Positions 32,704-42,098 of a DNA stretch of 64,000 bases are shown here, piece after piece. Both the position numbers and the translations under genes were made by a program. The DNA comes from Bacteroidaceae bacterium (GTDB taxonomy: Bacteria; Bacteroidota; Bacteroidia; Bacteroidales; Bacteroidaceae): positions 1 to 64,000 of the forward strand of contig JAFTNZ010000007.1 in the NCBI GenBank assembly GCA_017451645.1, given 5' to 3'. The stretch's first letter is position 1. Each line of letters begins with the position of its first letter. Below the pieces are notes generated by a model, which ran no database searches, was not told the DNA's origin, and saw only the letters and a list, made by a program, of their open reading frames with translations.

Positions 32704-34254
32704 TCACCTTTTCTTCGGCTGCAGCACAATTAACGGCACCAACATCTCTTCCATCGAGATTCCTCCATGCTGGAAGGTATCCTTGTAGTAAGACACATAG
32801 TAGTTGTAATTGTTCGGATAGGCAAAGAAATCTCCCCCTGTAGCAAAGATGTAGGTTGTGCTGATGTTTGGCGAAGGCAGCTGGGCCTTGGCCGGTTCCT
32901 TTATATCGAACACCTCCTTGGCATTGTATCCGAGGTTCTTTCCCAACTTATAGCGCAGGTTGGTATTGACATTCCGGTCGCCCACCACTTTGATGGGTTT
33001 GTCCACCCGGATGCTGCCATGGTCTGTCGTGATGATGACAGTATAATGGCTCTCTGCCAACATCTTCAGCAATTCGCGCAGGGGCGAATGCCTGAACCAC
33101 GAGAGGGTGATACTGCGATAGGCAGCCTCGTCTTTGGCCAGTTCGCGCACTGTCTTGCTCTCGGTGCGTGCATGGCTGAGCATATCAATGAAGTTGAACA
33201 CCACGACGTTGAGGTCATACCGGTCCAGCTGCTTGAACTGCCCTATCAGTTTCTCGGCCCCGGCAGAGTCGTTTATCTTGTGGTAAGAGAATGTGTCCCT
33301 CCGGCGGTAGCGGTCGATTTGCGTTTGTATGAGCGGTGCCTCGTTCAGGTTCTTCCCCTCCTCTTCGTCCTCATCGACCCACAGGTCGGGAAACATTTGC
33401 GCAATCTTGTTCGGCATCAGTCCGCTGAAGATGGCATTGCGGGCATACTGTGTAGCTGTGGGCAATATGCTCATATAGAGTTCCTCTTCAATGGAATAGA
33501 GTTGTGCCAGTTCACCGGCCACCAGCCTCCATTGGTCATACCGGAAGTTGTCGAGCACGAGCAGGAAGACTTTCTCTCCTCTGTCGAGTGCCGGGAACAC
33601 CTTCCGTTTGAAGAGGTCGGGACTCATCAACGGTCTGTCTCCCACACCGGCAATCCAGTCGAGGTAGTTCCGCTTCACAAACTTGGCAAAGCCATTGTTC
33701 CCCTCCGTCTTCTGCATCTGCAGCATCTCCGTCATGCGGCTGTCTGCCTCAGAGAGTTGCAGTTCCCACGATACCAGCTGCCGATAGACCTCTGTCCACT
33801 CTTCCGTAGTACGTGCATCGTTTATCAGCATTCCCAAGCGGGCAAAATTCTGCTGATAGTTCGTGTCGGTTGTCTCTGACAGGATGTCCCGTTGATGGAT
33901 GTTCTTCTTCAGCGTCATCAATATCTGATGGGGGTTGACAGGCTTTATCAGATAGTCGGCGATCTTGCTGCCGATAGCCTGATCCATGATATTCTCCTCC
34001 TCGCTCTTGGTCACCATCACCACCGGCACGGCAGGAGCAATCTCTTTGATTTGGGCCAAGGTCTCCAGTCCGCTCAGTCCGGGCATGTTCTCATCCAGCA
34101 GTATCAGGTCGAAGGCTTGACTGCGGCACTCATCGAGCGCATCTTGTCCGTTGGTCACCGTCACCACCTCGTATCCCTTATTTTCCAAGAAGAGCACGTG
34201 CGGCCGGAGCAGTTCCATCTCATCGTCAGCCCATAGCAAATGTCCGTTCTTCAT
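32704..34254 (-). CDS. porX: PorX-like response regulator with PglZ domain
   Basis: 516 residues from ATG 34254, where the receiver domain begins (K-N-G-H-L-L-W-A-D-D-E). The receiver spans 1-115 with acidic pocket D10-D11-E12, phospho-acceptor Asp54 (L-I-L-L-D-E-N-M-P-G) and Lys104. The rest is a PglZ alkaline-phosphatase-superfamily domain with L-V-L-D-N-F-R-Y-D-Q-W, S-I-L-P-T-A-T and T-T-D-H-G-S-I. This fusion is the architecture of PorX, the regulator of type IX secretion in Porphyromonas; the PglZ domain of PorX has been shown to be a phosphodiesterase. The PorY kinase is not in the window. Confidence 0.9.
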   Translation of the reverse strand: MKNGHLLWADDEMELLRPHVLFLENKGYEVVTVTNGQDALDECRSQAFDLILLDENMPGLSGLETLAQIKEIAPAVPVVMVTKSEEENIMDQAIGSKIADYLIKPVNPHQILMTLKKNIHQRDILSETTDTNYQQNFARLGMLINDARTTEEWTEVYRQLVSWELQLSEADSRMTEMLQMQKTEGNNGFAKFVKRNYLDWIAGVGDRPLMSPDLFKRKVFPALDRGEKVFLLVLDNFRYDQWRLVAGELAQLYSIEEELYMSILPTATQYARNAIFSGLMPNKIAQMFPDLWVDEDEEEGKNLNEAPLIQTQIDRYRRRDTFSYHKINDSAGAEKLIGQFKQLDRYDLNVVVFNFIDMLSHARTESKTVRELAKDEAAYRSITLSWFRHSPLRELLKMLAESHYTVIITTDHGSIRVDKPIKVVGDRNVNTNLRYKLGKNLGYNAKEVFDIKEPAKAQLPSPNISTTYIFATGGDFFAYPNNYNYYVSYYKDTFQHGGISMEEMLVPLIVLQPKKR

Positions 34255-34289
34255 TTTTTCGTCTGTCTCCTTTAATTCGTTATGTAGCG

Positions 34290-34297
34290 CAAAGATA
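34290..34297 (-). promoter_or_regulatory. -7 box of porX
   Basis: TATCTTTG on the minus strand, 36 nt upstream of the porX start. No good -33 box. Confidence 0.45.
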
Positions 34298-34391
34298 GCA
34301 TTTTGCCGGCATACCGCAGACAGCAGCGGCATACGCTCCGCGCTTTTTTATCTTTATTTAAGAAGGATTTCACAGATTCTTCCCGAGGCCC

Positions 34392-34760
34392 TCACTTCAT
34401 GAAAGCGAAATAGACTGCTGCCACCAGACAGAGGAAGGCCATGGCGTGGTTCCAATGCAGCCCCTCTCCCTTGAACAGCGCTGTGACAATCACCGTGAAG
34501 ACCACCAGCGAAATGGCCTCCTGTATCACTTTCAGTTGCATCAGCGAATAGGGTCCGCCGTTGCCTTGGAAGCCTATGCGGTTGGCCGGCACAGCCAGGC
34601 AATATTCAAAAAAGGCCACACACCACGAGAATGCGATGACACCTATCAGAGGCCAACCGGTACTGACCTTCATCTCTTGCAGCTTCAAATGGCCATACCA
34701 GGCGAAGGTCATCAGCACATTCGACCCCACAAGCAACAACACTGTGTAGATACTTTTCAT
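34392..34760 (-). CDS. DMT family membrane protein (DUF486)
   Basis: 122 residues with four membrane helices (Y-T-V-L-L-L-V-G-S-N-V, W-P-L-I-G-V-I-A-F-S-W-C, I-S-L-V-V-F-T-V-I-V-T-A-L-F, A-M-A-F-L-C-L-V-A-A-V-Y-F-A). The N-R-I-G-F and Q-L-K-V-I-Q-E motifs match the DUF486 family of small DMT-superfamily proteins. No substrate is known. The gene stands between ttcA and porX on the same strand. Confidence 0.8.
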   Translation of the reverse strand: MKSIYTVLLLVGSNVLMTFAWYGHLKLQEMKVSTGWPLIGVIAFSWCVAFFEYCLAVPANRIGFQGNGGPYSLMQLKVIQEAISLVVFTVIVTALFKGEGLHWNHAMAFLCLVAAVYFAFMK

Positions 34761-34806
34761 TATTCCGTCTCTTTATCTATGTTTGTAGTTCTGTCCAACA
34801 ATGGAT

Positions 34807-35553
34807 TCAGTTGTTTTTATCCGGCAACAGGTCCGTCTGCACATTAGTCATGCTTCCCCACAGGCTATAGCGTGCTTCGGGATTGAGTTTTTCCAGTTCG
34901 GCCAGCAGTCTCTTCATCTGTGAGCGGTTGGAAGCCGTTTCATAGGGGCAGTTTTTCACCTGTTTGCGGTAGCCTCTGAGCTTGGCCAGTTCGGTCAGGT
35001 CGCGCTCGTGCACCAGACACATGGGACGGATGATGGTCATGTCAAACTTGCGCATCACCAGCCGGGGGGGCATGGTGCTGAATGCTCCTTGGAAGGAGAT
35101 GTTCATCAGCAACGTTTCCAGGATATCGTCCATGTGATGTCCCAGAGCTATTTTGTTGCATCCCCACTCCTTGGCCACGGTAAAGAGTGCTTTCCGCCGA
35201 TTCCACGAGCAGAGGAAGCAAGGCGACTTCCGGGTGTCGGTAGAGGGGTCGAACGAAGTGTCGTACACTTGGAAAGGCACGCCAAGCTCCTCCGCATAGC
35301 GGCGCAGATAACCGGTGTCCGACTGGTAGGGGATGTTGGTCATGCGCACATGCACGGCCTTGACCTCAAAGTGCGGCTTGTGTATGCGCGACCGTCGGGC
35401 CAGCAGTTCAAGCAGTGCCAACGAATCCTTGCCACCCGAAAGCCCTACCAGAATCACATCGCCATCCGTTATCAGACGGTAGTCCACCACCCCTTTGCAG
35501 AAGTGCTTTGTTATACGCCGCACCAAGCGTTCTTCTTCTGTAAATGTCGCCAT
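34807..35553 (-). CDS. ttcA: tRNA 2-thiocytidine(32) synthetase, TtcA family
   Basis: 248 residues from ATG 35553, which directly precedes the conserved body; an upstream in-frame ATG would lie over the promoter. The PP-loop S-G-G-K-D-S is at 39-44. C-F-L-C-S-W-N-R-R holds the CxxC pair that, with a later cysteine (R-P-M-C-L-V-H), binds the Fe-S cluster. A-L-G-H-H-M-D-D follows. It adenylates C32 of some tRNAs and inserts sulfur. The promoter overlaps the divergent TPR gene's control region. Confidence 0.88.
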   Translation of the reverse strand: MATFTEEERLVRRITKHFCKGVVDYRLITDGDVILVGLSGGKDSLALLELLARRSRIHKPHFEVKAVHVRMTNIPYQSDTGYLRRYAEELGVPFQVYDTSFDPSTDTRKSPCFLCSWNRRKALFTVAKEWGCNKIALGHHMDDILETLLMNISFQGAFSTMPPRLVMRKFDMTIIRPMCLVHERDLTELAKLRGYRKQVKNCPYETASNRSQMKRLLAELEKLNPEARYSLWGSMTNVQTDLLPDKNN

Positions 35554-35571
35554 AATTTCTGAAAACGGGGG

Positions 35572-35603
35572 CAAAAATACATCAAAAACACCATTTTAAG
35601 CAA
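35572..35603 (-). promoter_or_regulatory. ttcA promoter
   Basis: Minus strand: TTG (35603-35601), 21 nt, TATTTTTG (35579-35572). It fits the Bacteroidetes consensus and gives a very short leader before ATG 35553, which supports that start. Confidence 0.55.
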
Positions 35604-35630
35604 CATTTAACTAAATGATTTCACAAAACA

Positions 35631-35662
35631 TTCGTCAATTCATGAAAAACTGCGTACTTTTG
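35631..35662 (+). promoter_or_regulatory. Promoter of the TPR/PD40 gene
   Basis: TTCG (35631-35634), 20 nt, TACTTTTG (35655-35662), followed by ATG at 35677. Confidence 0.5.
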
Positions 35663-35676
35663 GGCGGACAAAAGCA

Positions 35677-37125
35677 ATGAGATACCTGAATATGACGCTG
35701 AAAAGAAACTGCTGCATACTGCTCTGCAGCCTGATGTTCAACTGCCTGCCGGGGATGTCCCAAAGCCAGGAGCAGGCAAAAAAACTCTTCAATGAGGGCA
35801 ACTACACCGAAGCCAAACCGATGTTTGAGAAACTCCTCAAGAGGAATCCGCGTAACGGAAGCCTCAACTATTGGTATGGCGCCTGCTGCTATGAGACCGG
35901 CGAAGCGGACAAGTGTCTGCCTCATCTGGAACTGGCAGCCGAACGTAAGGTGCGCGAAGCACACCGCTATCTGGCCATGTACCATGCCGACTGCTACCGG
36001 TATGCCGAGGCTGAGGAGAGCTGGGAGGAATACATTGCCCTGATGGAAAAGGCCAAGAAGCCCACTGACGAATACCAACCGGCTTACGACCAGGCTTCGT
36101 TGGGCAAGCAGATGATGCGCAGCGTACAGGACATCTGCTTCATCGACAGCTTTATAGTGGACAAAGAAGGATTCCTCAGCACTTACCGCATCAGTCCGGA
36201 AGCCGGCACGCTGACGGACTACAATGCGTTCTTCAACGGACAGGACCAACCCGATGGAGTGGTTTACCAGACTGAAATGAAGAACAAGGTTTACTACAGT
36301 GCACGCGGCAACGACGGACAGATGCATCTCTATGCCTCCGACCTGATAGGCAATCGTTGGGGAAACGGCACACAGCTGAACGGATTGCCCGAAAAACACG
36401 ACACGAACTATCCCTATATGCTGTCCGATGGAGCCACCTTCTACTATGCCACCCAAGGGGAAGGTTCGTTGGGGGGGTACGACATCTTCGTTACCCGATA
36501 CGACTCCGAGGACGACCGTTTTTTCGTACCCGAAAACATTGGCATGCCTTTCAACTCACCGGCCAACGACTATATGTTTGTCATCGACGAGTTCAACGGA
36601 CTGGGGTGGTTTGCCACCGACCGCAACCAGCCGGACGGAAAAGTCTGCATCTATGTGTTCCTGCCCAACGAAGGGAACAAAATGCTGAACGAAGAAAAAA
36701 TGTTGCCCGAAGTGCTGCAAGCACGTGCCCGATTGGCCTCCATCAAGGATACATGGCAGGACGAGGATGCCGTCAGGACGGGGAAACAACGGTTGGCCAC
36801 CTGCATCTACAGCCAACCGGAAGCTGTCCGGAGGCACGACTTCACATTCATCATCGACGACCTCACGGTCTATCATACATTGGACGACTTCCGTTCGGCC
36901 AAAGCACGCGAACTGTTCATCCGGCGCCAACAGCATCAGAAGAGCTTGGACATCCTCTCCGACCGACTCGAAGAGAAACGTATGGAATATGCCCGCAGCA
37001 ACGACCGGCAACGACAACAGATGACCACCTCTCTACTGGAAATGGAGCAACAGGCAGAAGCGCTGGAAACGGCCATCGGACGGATGGCTACGGACATACG
37101 CAATGCCGAAATCGGCTCCAAATAA
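35677..37125 (+). CDS. TPR and PD40 beta-propeller exported protein
   Basis: 482 residues. A signal peptide (C-C-I-L-L-C-S-L-M-F-N-C-L-P-G-M-S-Q-S) precedes TPR-type helices (A-K-K-L-F-N-E-G-N-Y-T-E-A-K-P-M to about 150). Several PD40/WD40-like strands follow (about 190-330: G-A-T-F-Y-Y-A-T, G-G-Y-D-I-F-V-T, A-T-D-R-N-Q-P-D-G-K). A charged coiled coil closes the C-terminus. It has the first two modules of PorE but no OmpA domain. It is divergent from ttcA and two genes from porX, so a link to type IX secretion or outer-membrane assembly is possible but unproven. Confidence 0.75.
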   Translation: MRYLNMTLKRNCCILLCSLMFNCLPGMSQSQEQAKKLFNEGNYTEAKPMFEKLLKRNPRNGSLNYWYGACCYETGEADKCLPHLELAAERKVREAHRYLAMYHADCYRYAEAEESWEEYIALMEKAKKPTDEYQPAYDQASLGKQMMRSVQDICFIDSFIVDKEGFLSTYRISPEAGTLTDYNAFFNGQDQPDGVVYQTEMKNKVYYSARGNDGQMHLYASDLIGNRWGNGTQLNGLPEKHDTNYPYMLSDGATFYYATQGEGSLGGYDIFVTRYDSEDDRFFVPENIGMPFNSPANDYMFVIDEFNGLGWFATDRNQPDGKVCIYVFLPNEGNKMLNEEKMLPEVLQARARLASIKDTWQDEDAVRTGKQRLATCIYSQPEAVRRHDFTFIIDDLTVYHTLDDFRSAKARELFIRRQQHQKSLDILSDRLEEKRMEYARSNDRQRQQMTTSLLEMEQQAEALETAIGRMATDIRNAEIGSK

Positions 37126-37144
37126 CCTCCTGACTTTTTTCCTT

Positions 37145-38038
37145 ATGCAGCACTCCATGTCATCCCCCATCCCCGAATCGGAACTGATGATCAATGCAGA
37201 CGGTTCCATCTTCCACTTGCACCTGCGCCCCGAGCAGTTGGCTGACAAAGTCATTTTAGTGGGCGACCCGGGGCGTGTTTCTCTTGTAGCCTCCCACTTC
37301 AATGTCGTCGATCACAAGGTGGAGAGCCGGGAGTTCCGCAGTGTCACCGGACGTTATCAGGACAAAAGGCTGACTGTCGTATCCACCGGAATCGGATGCG
37401 ACAACATCGACATCGTGCTGAACGAGCTGGATGCCTTGGGCAACATCGATTTCAGCACCCGCCGGATAAGGGATGTACACCGCACGCTGGAACTTGTACG
37501 CATAGGCACATGCGGTGGTCTGCAGCCCTACACCCCCACCGGGTCTTACATCATCTCAGAACGTTCCATCGGATTCGATGGTCTGCTCAATTTCTATGCC
37601 GGACGTTCCCGTGTGTGCGACCTCGCCTTCGAGACTGCCTTCAAGGAACAGGTGAAATGGAATCCCGTACTGGGGAATCCTTATGTTGTCCGTGCCGACG
37701 GAGAGCTGACCGCCCGCATCTCCGGCAGAGACGACAGCCGTTTCATCAAAGGTGTCACCATTGCCTGCGGAGGTTTCTATGGCCCACAAGGACGGATGCT
37801 CCGCCTTCCTTTGGCCGATTCAGACCTGAACGAAAAGATTCGGTCCTTCGAGTACCAAGGCCGGCACATCACCAATTTCGAGATGGAGAGCAGTGCCTTG
37901 GCAGGACTTTCCGCTCTCCTCGGACACAAGGCCACCACAGTCTGCATGGTTGTGGCCAACCGCTTTGCACACAAGTCTGACACCGGCTACCACTCTTCCA
38001 TCGACGATCTCATACAGATAGTATTGGACAGGATTTAA
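37145..38038 (+). CDS. Nucleoside phosphorylase (uridine/purine phosphorylase family)
   Basis: 297 residues from ATG 37145 (an ATG at 37157 is also possible). PNP/UDP family motifs are clear: V-I-L-V-G-D-P-G-R-V near residue 40, I-G-T-C-G-G-L-Q with T-G-S-Y-I-I-S-E, and the base-binding F-E-M-E-S-S-A-L-A-G. The enzyme cleaves a nucleoside with phosphate to base and ribose-1-phosphate; uridine is the likeliest substrate, but side-chain determinants cannot be read with certainty. It starts 19 nt after the TPR gene. Confidence 0.85.
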   Translation: MQHSMSSPIPESELMINADGSIFHLHLRPEQLADKVILVGDPGRVSLVASHFNVVDHKVESREFRSVTGRYQDKRLTVVSTGIGCDNIDIVLNELDALGNIDFSTRRIRDVHRTLELVRIGTCGGLQPYTPTGSYIISERSIGFDGLLNFYAGRSRVCDLAFETAFKEQVKWNPVLGNPYVVRADGELTARISGRDDSRFIKGVTIACGGFYGPQGRMLRLPLADSDLNEKIRSFEYQGRHITNFEMESSALAGLSALLGHKATTVCMVVANRFAHKSDTGYHSSIDDLIQIVLDRI

Positions 38039-38085
38039 GGGGGGGATGTTTTCATAGGTTCAATAGCATGTGTCTGTAAAACTCT

Positions 38086-38192
38086 AAAAATGCGCCTTGC
38101 TTTTTTTCAAATGCGCCTTACTTTTTCCCAAATGCAAGGCGCATTTACACCAAGTGCAAGCCGCATTTTGGAAAATACAAGGCGCATTTTTT
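38086..38192. repeat. Cluster of AAATGCGCCTT repeats in both orientations
   Basis: AAATGCGCCTT occurs near 38088 and 38109. Its complement AAGGCGCATTT occurs near 38136 and 38179, with a variant GCCGCATTTTG near 38160. The copies can pair into long alternative stems immediately downstream of the phosphorylase gene. It may act as a terminator or 3' stability element. Confidence 0.7.
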
Positions 38193-38310
38193 GAACTTCC
38201 CAGTTTTAGGGGAATCAATATTCGACCTCTATTCGTATCGTTGGAGTCGTTTTAAGGAGGTTCTTATCAATCTTTTCTATCTGGTTTACAGTCGTTTTTT
38301 TCATCTTTTC

Positions 38311-38341
38311 TTGCTCATTCGACGAAAACACTGTAAATTTG
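38311..38341 (+). promoter_or_regulatory. Promoter of the secreted-protein locus
   Basis: TTG (38311-38313), 20 nt, TAAATTTG (38334-38341). A near-perfect Bacteroidetes promoter; the leader to ATG 38391 is about 45 nt. Confidence 0.6.
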
Positions 38342-38390
38342 CAAGCAGAGGAATAACTTTTTGTCTAACCCTTAACGGAAATTGCGACTA

Positions 38391-39638
38391 ATGAAAAAAC
38401 TACTTTTTTGCGTAAGTGTGATGCTTGCAAGTGTGTGTGCACAAGCTCAATTGAGAGTAAATGAAAACGGAGATGTCAGTATCCAGACAACGGACAGTGT
38501 GGTGTCTCCATTAGCTGTCGGATATGCAGGAAATTCCACCTACAGCATAGCTGCCACAGGAGTTAAAGATGGAATTTTCGGAAGGAGATATGGGACACCG
38601 ACAAATACTACAGATTCATGGACAGGCGGAATAGTGGGAGTAAATTATCCTAATTCAAATCGTTTCTACATTGGCACAAAAGGACAAGCCAGAAGAACAA
38701 CGGCATCAACATCAGGCAGGTCGTATGGAATTTACGGTGATGCAGGCAATTGTACATCCGGATACAACTACGGTGTGTTCGGTGTGATTTATGGCAGCAA
38801 TTATGGTGCTGCAGTCTTCGGGACTGTCAACCCATACAATGCTTACGTACCCGGACTATATGCCGGCTATTTTGCCGGAGACATCAAGGCAACAGGAAAC
38901 ATCTATGGCACAGTGTTAACAGCAAGTGCATCGTCAAACAGCAGTGCGGTGGCACAAACACTCAACATTTCAGACGAAAGCACCACGGAAACGGTATCTG
39001 CCAAGTTGGCACAACTTTCTCCCATACAATATATGTTGGAGACTCCCGTAGCACCGGCATCCATGGACAGCGACACCATGGCAACTGTCGCTTTATGCGA
39101 GGCTGAGGTGCAGGCATTGGAAAAGACCCACTACGGCATTGATGCCACCGCACTACAAGCTGTCTTCCCCGACCTTGTCTATGAAGACCAACATGGGGAA
39201 CTCTGTATCAACTACATTGAGATGGTGCCGCTGCTTGTGCAGTCCATCAAGGAACTCCAATCCGAAATCACAGCTCTGAAAAGCGGGAATGTATCGCTTA
39301 TGGGTAACAATGGGACTGTTCATGCCCGTTCGCTTGGTAACAATGCCACCCCGGTAGAGGATGCAACGAGTGTCACCATCCCCACTTTGGAACAAAACGA
39401 TCCGAACCCGTTCACGGAAAACACCACCATCGCCTACTCACTGCCTGAAAACGTGCAGCATGCCACTATCTATATTTACGACATGAACGGAACGCAAATC
39501 CATCAGATTCCCCTGTCTGAAAGAGGCAATGCAGTGGTAACAATCAGCGGTGGCGAGCTCAAGGCTGGGATGTACCTCTATTCACTCATTGCTGACGGAA
39601 AAGTGATTGATACGAAACGGATGATATTGACGAAGTAG
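38391..39638 (+). CDS. Secreted S74-chaperone protein with T9SS sorting domain
   Basis: 415 residues. Signal peptide ends near C-A-Q-A-Q. The middle is glycine- and tyrosine-rich (Y-G-I-Y-G-D-A-G, Y-G-V-F-G-V-I-Y). Around 215-300 it has the layout of the S74 intramolecular chaperone (L-S-P-I-Q-Y, F-P-D-L-V-Y-E-D, Y-I-E-M-V-P-L-L-V-Q-S-I-K-E-L). The last 80 residues (N-D-P-N-P-F-T-E-N-T-T-I, I-Y-D-M-N-G, L-K-A-G-M-Y-L-Y-S-L) are a type A T9SS sorting domain. It should be exported and attached to the cell surface through type IX secretion. It is 12 nt upstream of the C25 protease. Confidence 0.85.
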   Translation: MKKLLFCVSVMLASVCAQAQLRVNENGDVSIQTTDSVVSPLAVGYAGNSTYSIAATGVKDGIFGRRYGTPTNTTDSWTGGIVGVNYPNSNRFYIGTKGQARRTTASTSGRSYGIYGDAGNCTSGYNYGVFGVIYGSNYGAAVFGTVNPYNAYVPGLYAGYFAGDIKATGNIYGTVLTASASSNSSAVAQTLNISDESTTETVSAKLAQLSPIQYMLETPVAPASMDSDTMATVALCEAEVQALEKTHYGIDATALQAVFPDLVYEDQHGELCINYIEMVPLLVQSIKELQSEITALKSGNVSLMGNNGTVHARSLGNNATPVEDATSVTIPTLEQNDPNPFTENTTIAYSLPENVQHATIYIYDMNGTQIHQIPLSERGNAVVTISGGELKAGMYLYSLIADGKVIDTKRMILTK

Positions 39639-39650
39639 AACAATAATGCC

Positions 39651-42095
39651 ATGAAAGTTCAGATCCTTTCCTTCCTTTTTTCCTGCATTCCCCTTTTGGT
39701 TATGCAGGCACAAACCATTATTCCGTTCCGGAACGTGGCACGTACATTTGCAACTGATGATAGCATTGCAGCCGAGTCTGTTGTTCCTAATTGTATCATT
39801 TCGATAACCGATGACTCCAAAGCCAAGATAAATTACACTTTCGAAAATGCCGTGGAGAACAAAAGCCTTGTGGATGGTGTGAATTATTCCCACCTGCGCA
39901 TCAAGGGATTCGGAATCAACACCCGTATCGGTTGTCCGCAATTGCCGGGCTATACCGATATTATTGCCGTAAAGACAGAGGCTCCGACAGTCCGCATTGT
40001 CTCTTCCGACTATGTAGAATACACGGACTTTGACATCTTCCCCGCACAGATACCCGAAACGGAGAGTGACACTGCGAGCCATCCTTTCGTCAAGGATTCT
40101 ACCATCTATGCCACTAATGCATTCTACCCACAAAATCTGGTGGAGGTACAGGATGTGCAGAAATATCGTGGCATCCCACAAGCTCTTGTTCGTGTGAATC
40201 CCGTGCAATATAACCCTGTGACACGCACCATCCGTTGCCATTCCAATATTGTGTATGAGTTGGACAACGCTATGACAACAGAAGAAATAGAAGACGCAGT
40301 TCCTTACGAAGTTGTGGCTGCATTAGAAGACACTGATACGGTAGAAGCACTTTATTACACTTCGCCAGACAAATACATTATTGTGACAGTGGACAAATAC
40401 AAGAGTACTCTCACATCGTTTGTCCAATCCAAGGAACAATTGGGGTATAAGGTCGTAGTACTTTCTAAACCATCATGGAGTAGCTCTACGGAAGTGAAGA
40501 GTGCCATTCAGACAGAGTATGACAGGAGTGAAAATTCTCGCCCTCGTTTCTTGCTGATTGTAGGAGGACATGAGGATGTGCCAGCTGGAATAAAATATAA
40601 TTGGTGGTTTAAGTCTAATGAATGGAATCAACAAGAACCTTATGTGACAGATCATTATTATTCTTGTATGGATGGAGAGAATGATTATTGGCCCGATTTG
40701 GCGAGAGGGCGTTGGGATATTAATGGAGTTTCTGAGCTATCTGTTATAATTGAAAAGATTACCAATTACACTCGAACGCAACATTATACAGGAAACATTG
40801 CTTTATGTGCAGAGTTTGAACCATTAAAAATGAAGTCTAATTATTGGGAATCAGACAATACTATGGAGAATGCACGTTTCATCAAAACGAGTGAAGAGGT
40901 TCGGGATTATCTGTTAACATATCAAGATTATCAAAATGCCGAACGTATATATTATGCTCCACAAGGTTGTACTCCATTGCGTTATAACGTTTATCATTAT
41001 TCCGATGGTTCCTTATTTCCTGAAGAATTAAGAGACTCGAATTTTAATTGGCAAGGAAGTAATGGGGATGTTATAGACGCAATTAATGGAAATGTAGATT
41101 TTATATTATATCGCGGACATGGTAACGTTGACAGTTGGACAAACAATCTGTTTTCTATCACGGATATCTCCTTTTTGACAAATACACAATTATATCCCTT
41201 CATATTTAATACAACCTGTCTGACTGGAAAATTTTATAATATGACTGATAACTTACCTACAAATTGTTTTGCGTCTTCATTATTGAATGCCCCCCAAAAG
41301 GGTGCATGTGGAGTGATTGCAGCTTCTGAAGCAACCTTTTCGGGATACAATGATGTTTTTGTTGAAGGAATGTTTAATGCAATATTCCCTAATCCTGGAA
41401 TTTCTCCTCAAATGGCCGAAACTTACGAAAATGGTTATGGAAACTCTTTAAGTTATACACCTTATTCCGTTTTTGATACCACTGCTGTGTATGCTATGGG
41501 TGAGGTCATGAATGAAGGTATCAAGAAACAAATACAGTGTTATGGCATTGTTTATGAAGATAACTTGCAGACGAATACTCAGATTCAGAACATACAACGT
41601 TTTCATCTCTTTGGAGATCCCAGTACGGAAATCTATACAGGAATTGCACAAAATTTGAACAATATCACCATTAGTCAAGTAAATGGCCGGATATCAGTAA
41701 ATACCAACGGGCTTGAAGATTGTCGGATTATTCTTAAGCCCACTGAAGATGAAGACAGTTTAGAGTTTCAGATGGTGGACCATTTAATAGGTACATTCAC
41801 ATTTGAATACAGTGATTGCGACTATGAGATTATCATACAAAAGCACAATTGCCGTCCAGTATATAAGACTTTAACTAATGCCCATGACATTTATTTGCAA
41901 AATCAAGTGCAGACGACTGATAAAATCTATAACGGAAGGAATATATATGTAGGTAAAAATGTAACCGCAGAAATCTCCACAGGGGATTATGTCGTAAAAA
42001 GTGGCGCAAATCTTGAACTCAATTCAACGGGAAATGTCACATTGTCCAGTGGATTTACAGTAAAAAAAGGAGGAACATTGGAAATAAACAAATAA
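39651..42095 (+). CDS. Gingipain-like C25 cysteine peptidase
   Basis: 814 residues. Signal peptide, then a propeptide-like region (about 25-235), then the caspase-fold C25 catalytic domain: R-F-L-L-I-V-G-G-H-E-D-V near 300, A-R-G-R-W near 352, catalytic His490 in L-Y-R-G-H-G-N, and Cys523 in F-N-T-T-C-L-T-G. The end (N-V-T-L-S-S-G-F-T-V-K-K-G-G-T-L-E-I-N-K) is a short beta-stack of the kind found at the ends of type IX cargo. It would be a secreted protease. The same C-terminal motif recurs after each of the three following genes. Codon use becomes AT-rich from about 40500. Confidence 0.88.
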   Translation: MKVQILSFLFSCIPLLVMQAQTIIPFRNVARTFATDDSIAAESVVPNCIISITDDSKAKINYTFENAVENKSLVDGVNYSHLRIKGFGINTRIGCPQLPGYTDIIAVKTEAPTVRIVSSDYVEYTDFDIFPAQIPETESDTASHPFVKDSTIYATNAFYPQNLVEVQDVQKYRGIPQALVRVNPVQYNPVTRTIRCHSNIVYELDNAMTTEEIEDAVPYEVVAALEDTDTVEALYYTSPDKYIIVTVDKYKSTLTSFVQSKEQLGYKVVVLSKPSWSSSTEVKSAIQTEYDRSENSRPRFLLIVGGHEDVPAGIKYNWWFKSNEWNQQEPYVTDHYYSCMDGENDYWPDLARGRWDINGVSELSVIIEKITNYTRTQHYTGNIALCAEFEPLKMKSNYWESDNTMENARFIKTSEEVRDYLLTYQDYQNAERIYYAPQGCTPLRYNVYHYSDGSLFPEELRDSNFNWQGSNGDVIDAINGNVDFILYRGHGNVDSWTNNLFSITDISFLTNTQLYPFIFNTTCLTGKFYNMTDNLPTNCFASSLLNAPQKGACGVIAASEATFSGYNDVFVEGMFNAIFPNPGISPQMAETYENGYGNSLSYTPYSVFDTTAVYAMGEVMNEGIKKQIQCYGIVYEDNLQTNTQIQNIQRFHLFGDPSTEIYTGIAQNLNNITISQVNGRISVNTNGLEDCRIILKPTEDEDSLEFQMVDHLIGTFTFEYSDCDYEIIIQKHNCRPVYKTLTNAHDIYLQNQVQTTDKIYNGRNIYVGKNVTAEISTGDYVVKSGANLELNSTGNVTLSSGFTVKKGGTLEINK

Positions 42096-42098
42096 AAG

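Larger units (their letters stand above)
38039..38390. other. Intergenic region with 11-mer repeats and cargo promoter
   Basis: About 350 bases without a gene. It holds a cluster of AAATGCGCCTT repeats (38086-38192) and the promoter at 38311. Confidence 0.6.

Noticed and set aside
32767-33879. 370-aa frame opposite porX
   Set aside because: Antisense shadow of a gene with a complete, recognisable domain set.
38086-38192. CRISPR array
   Set aside because: The units are 11 bp, in both orientations and irregularly spaced; no cas genes are in the window.
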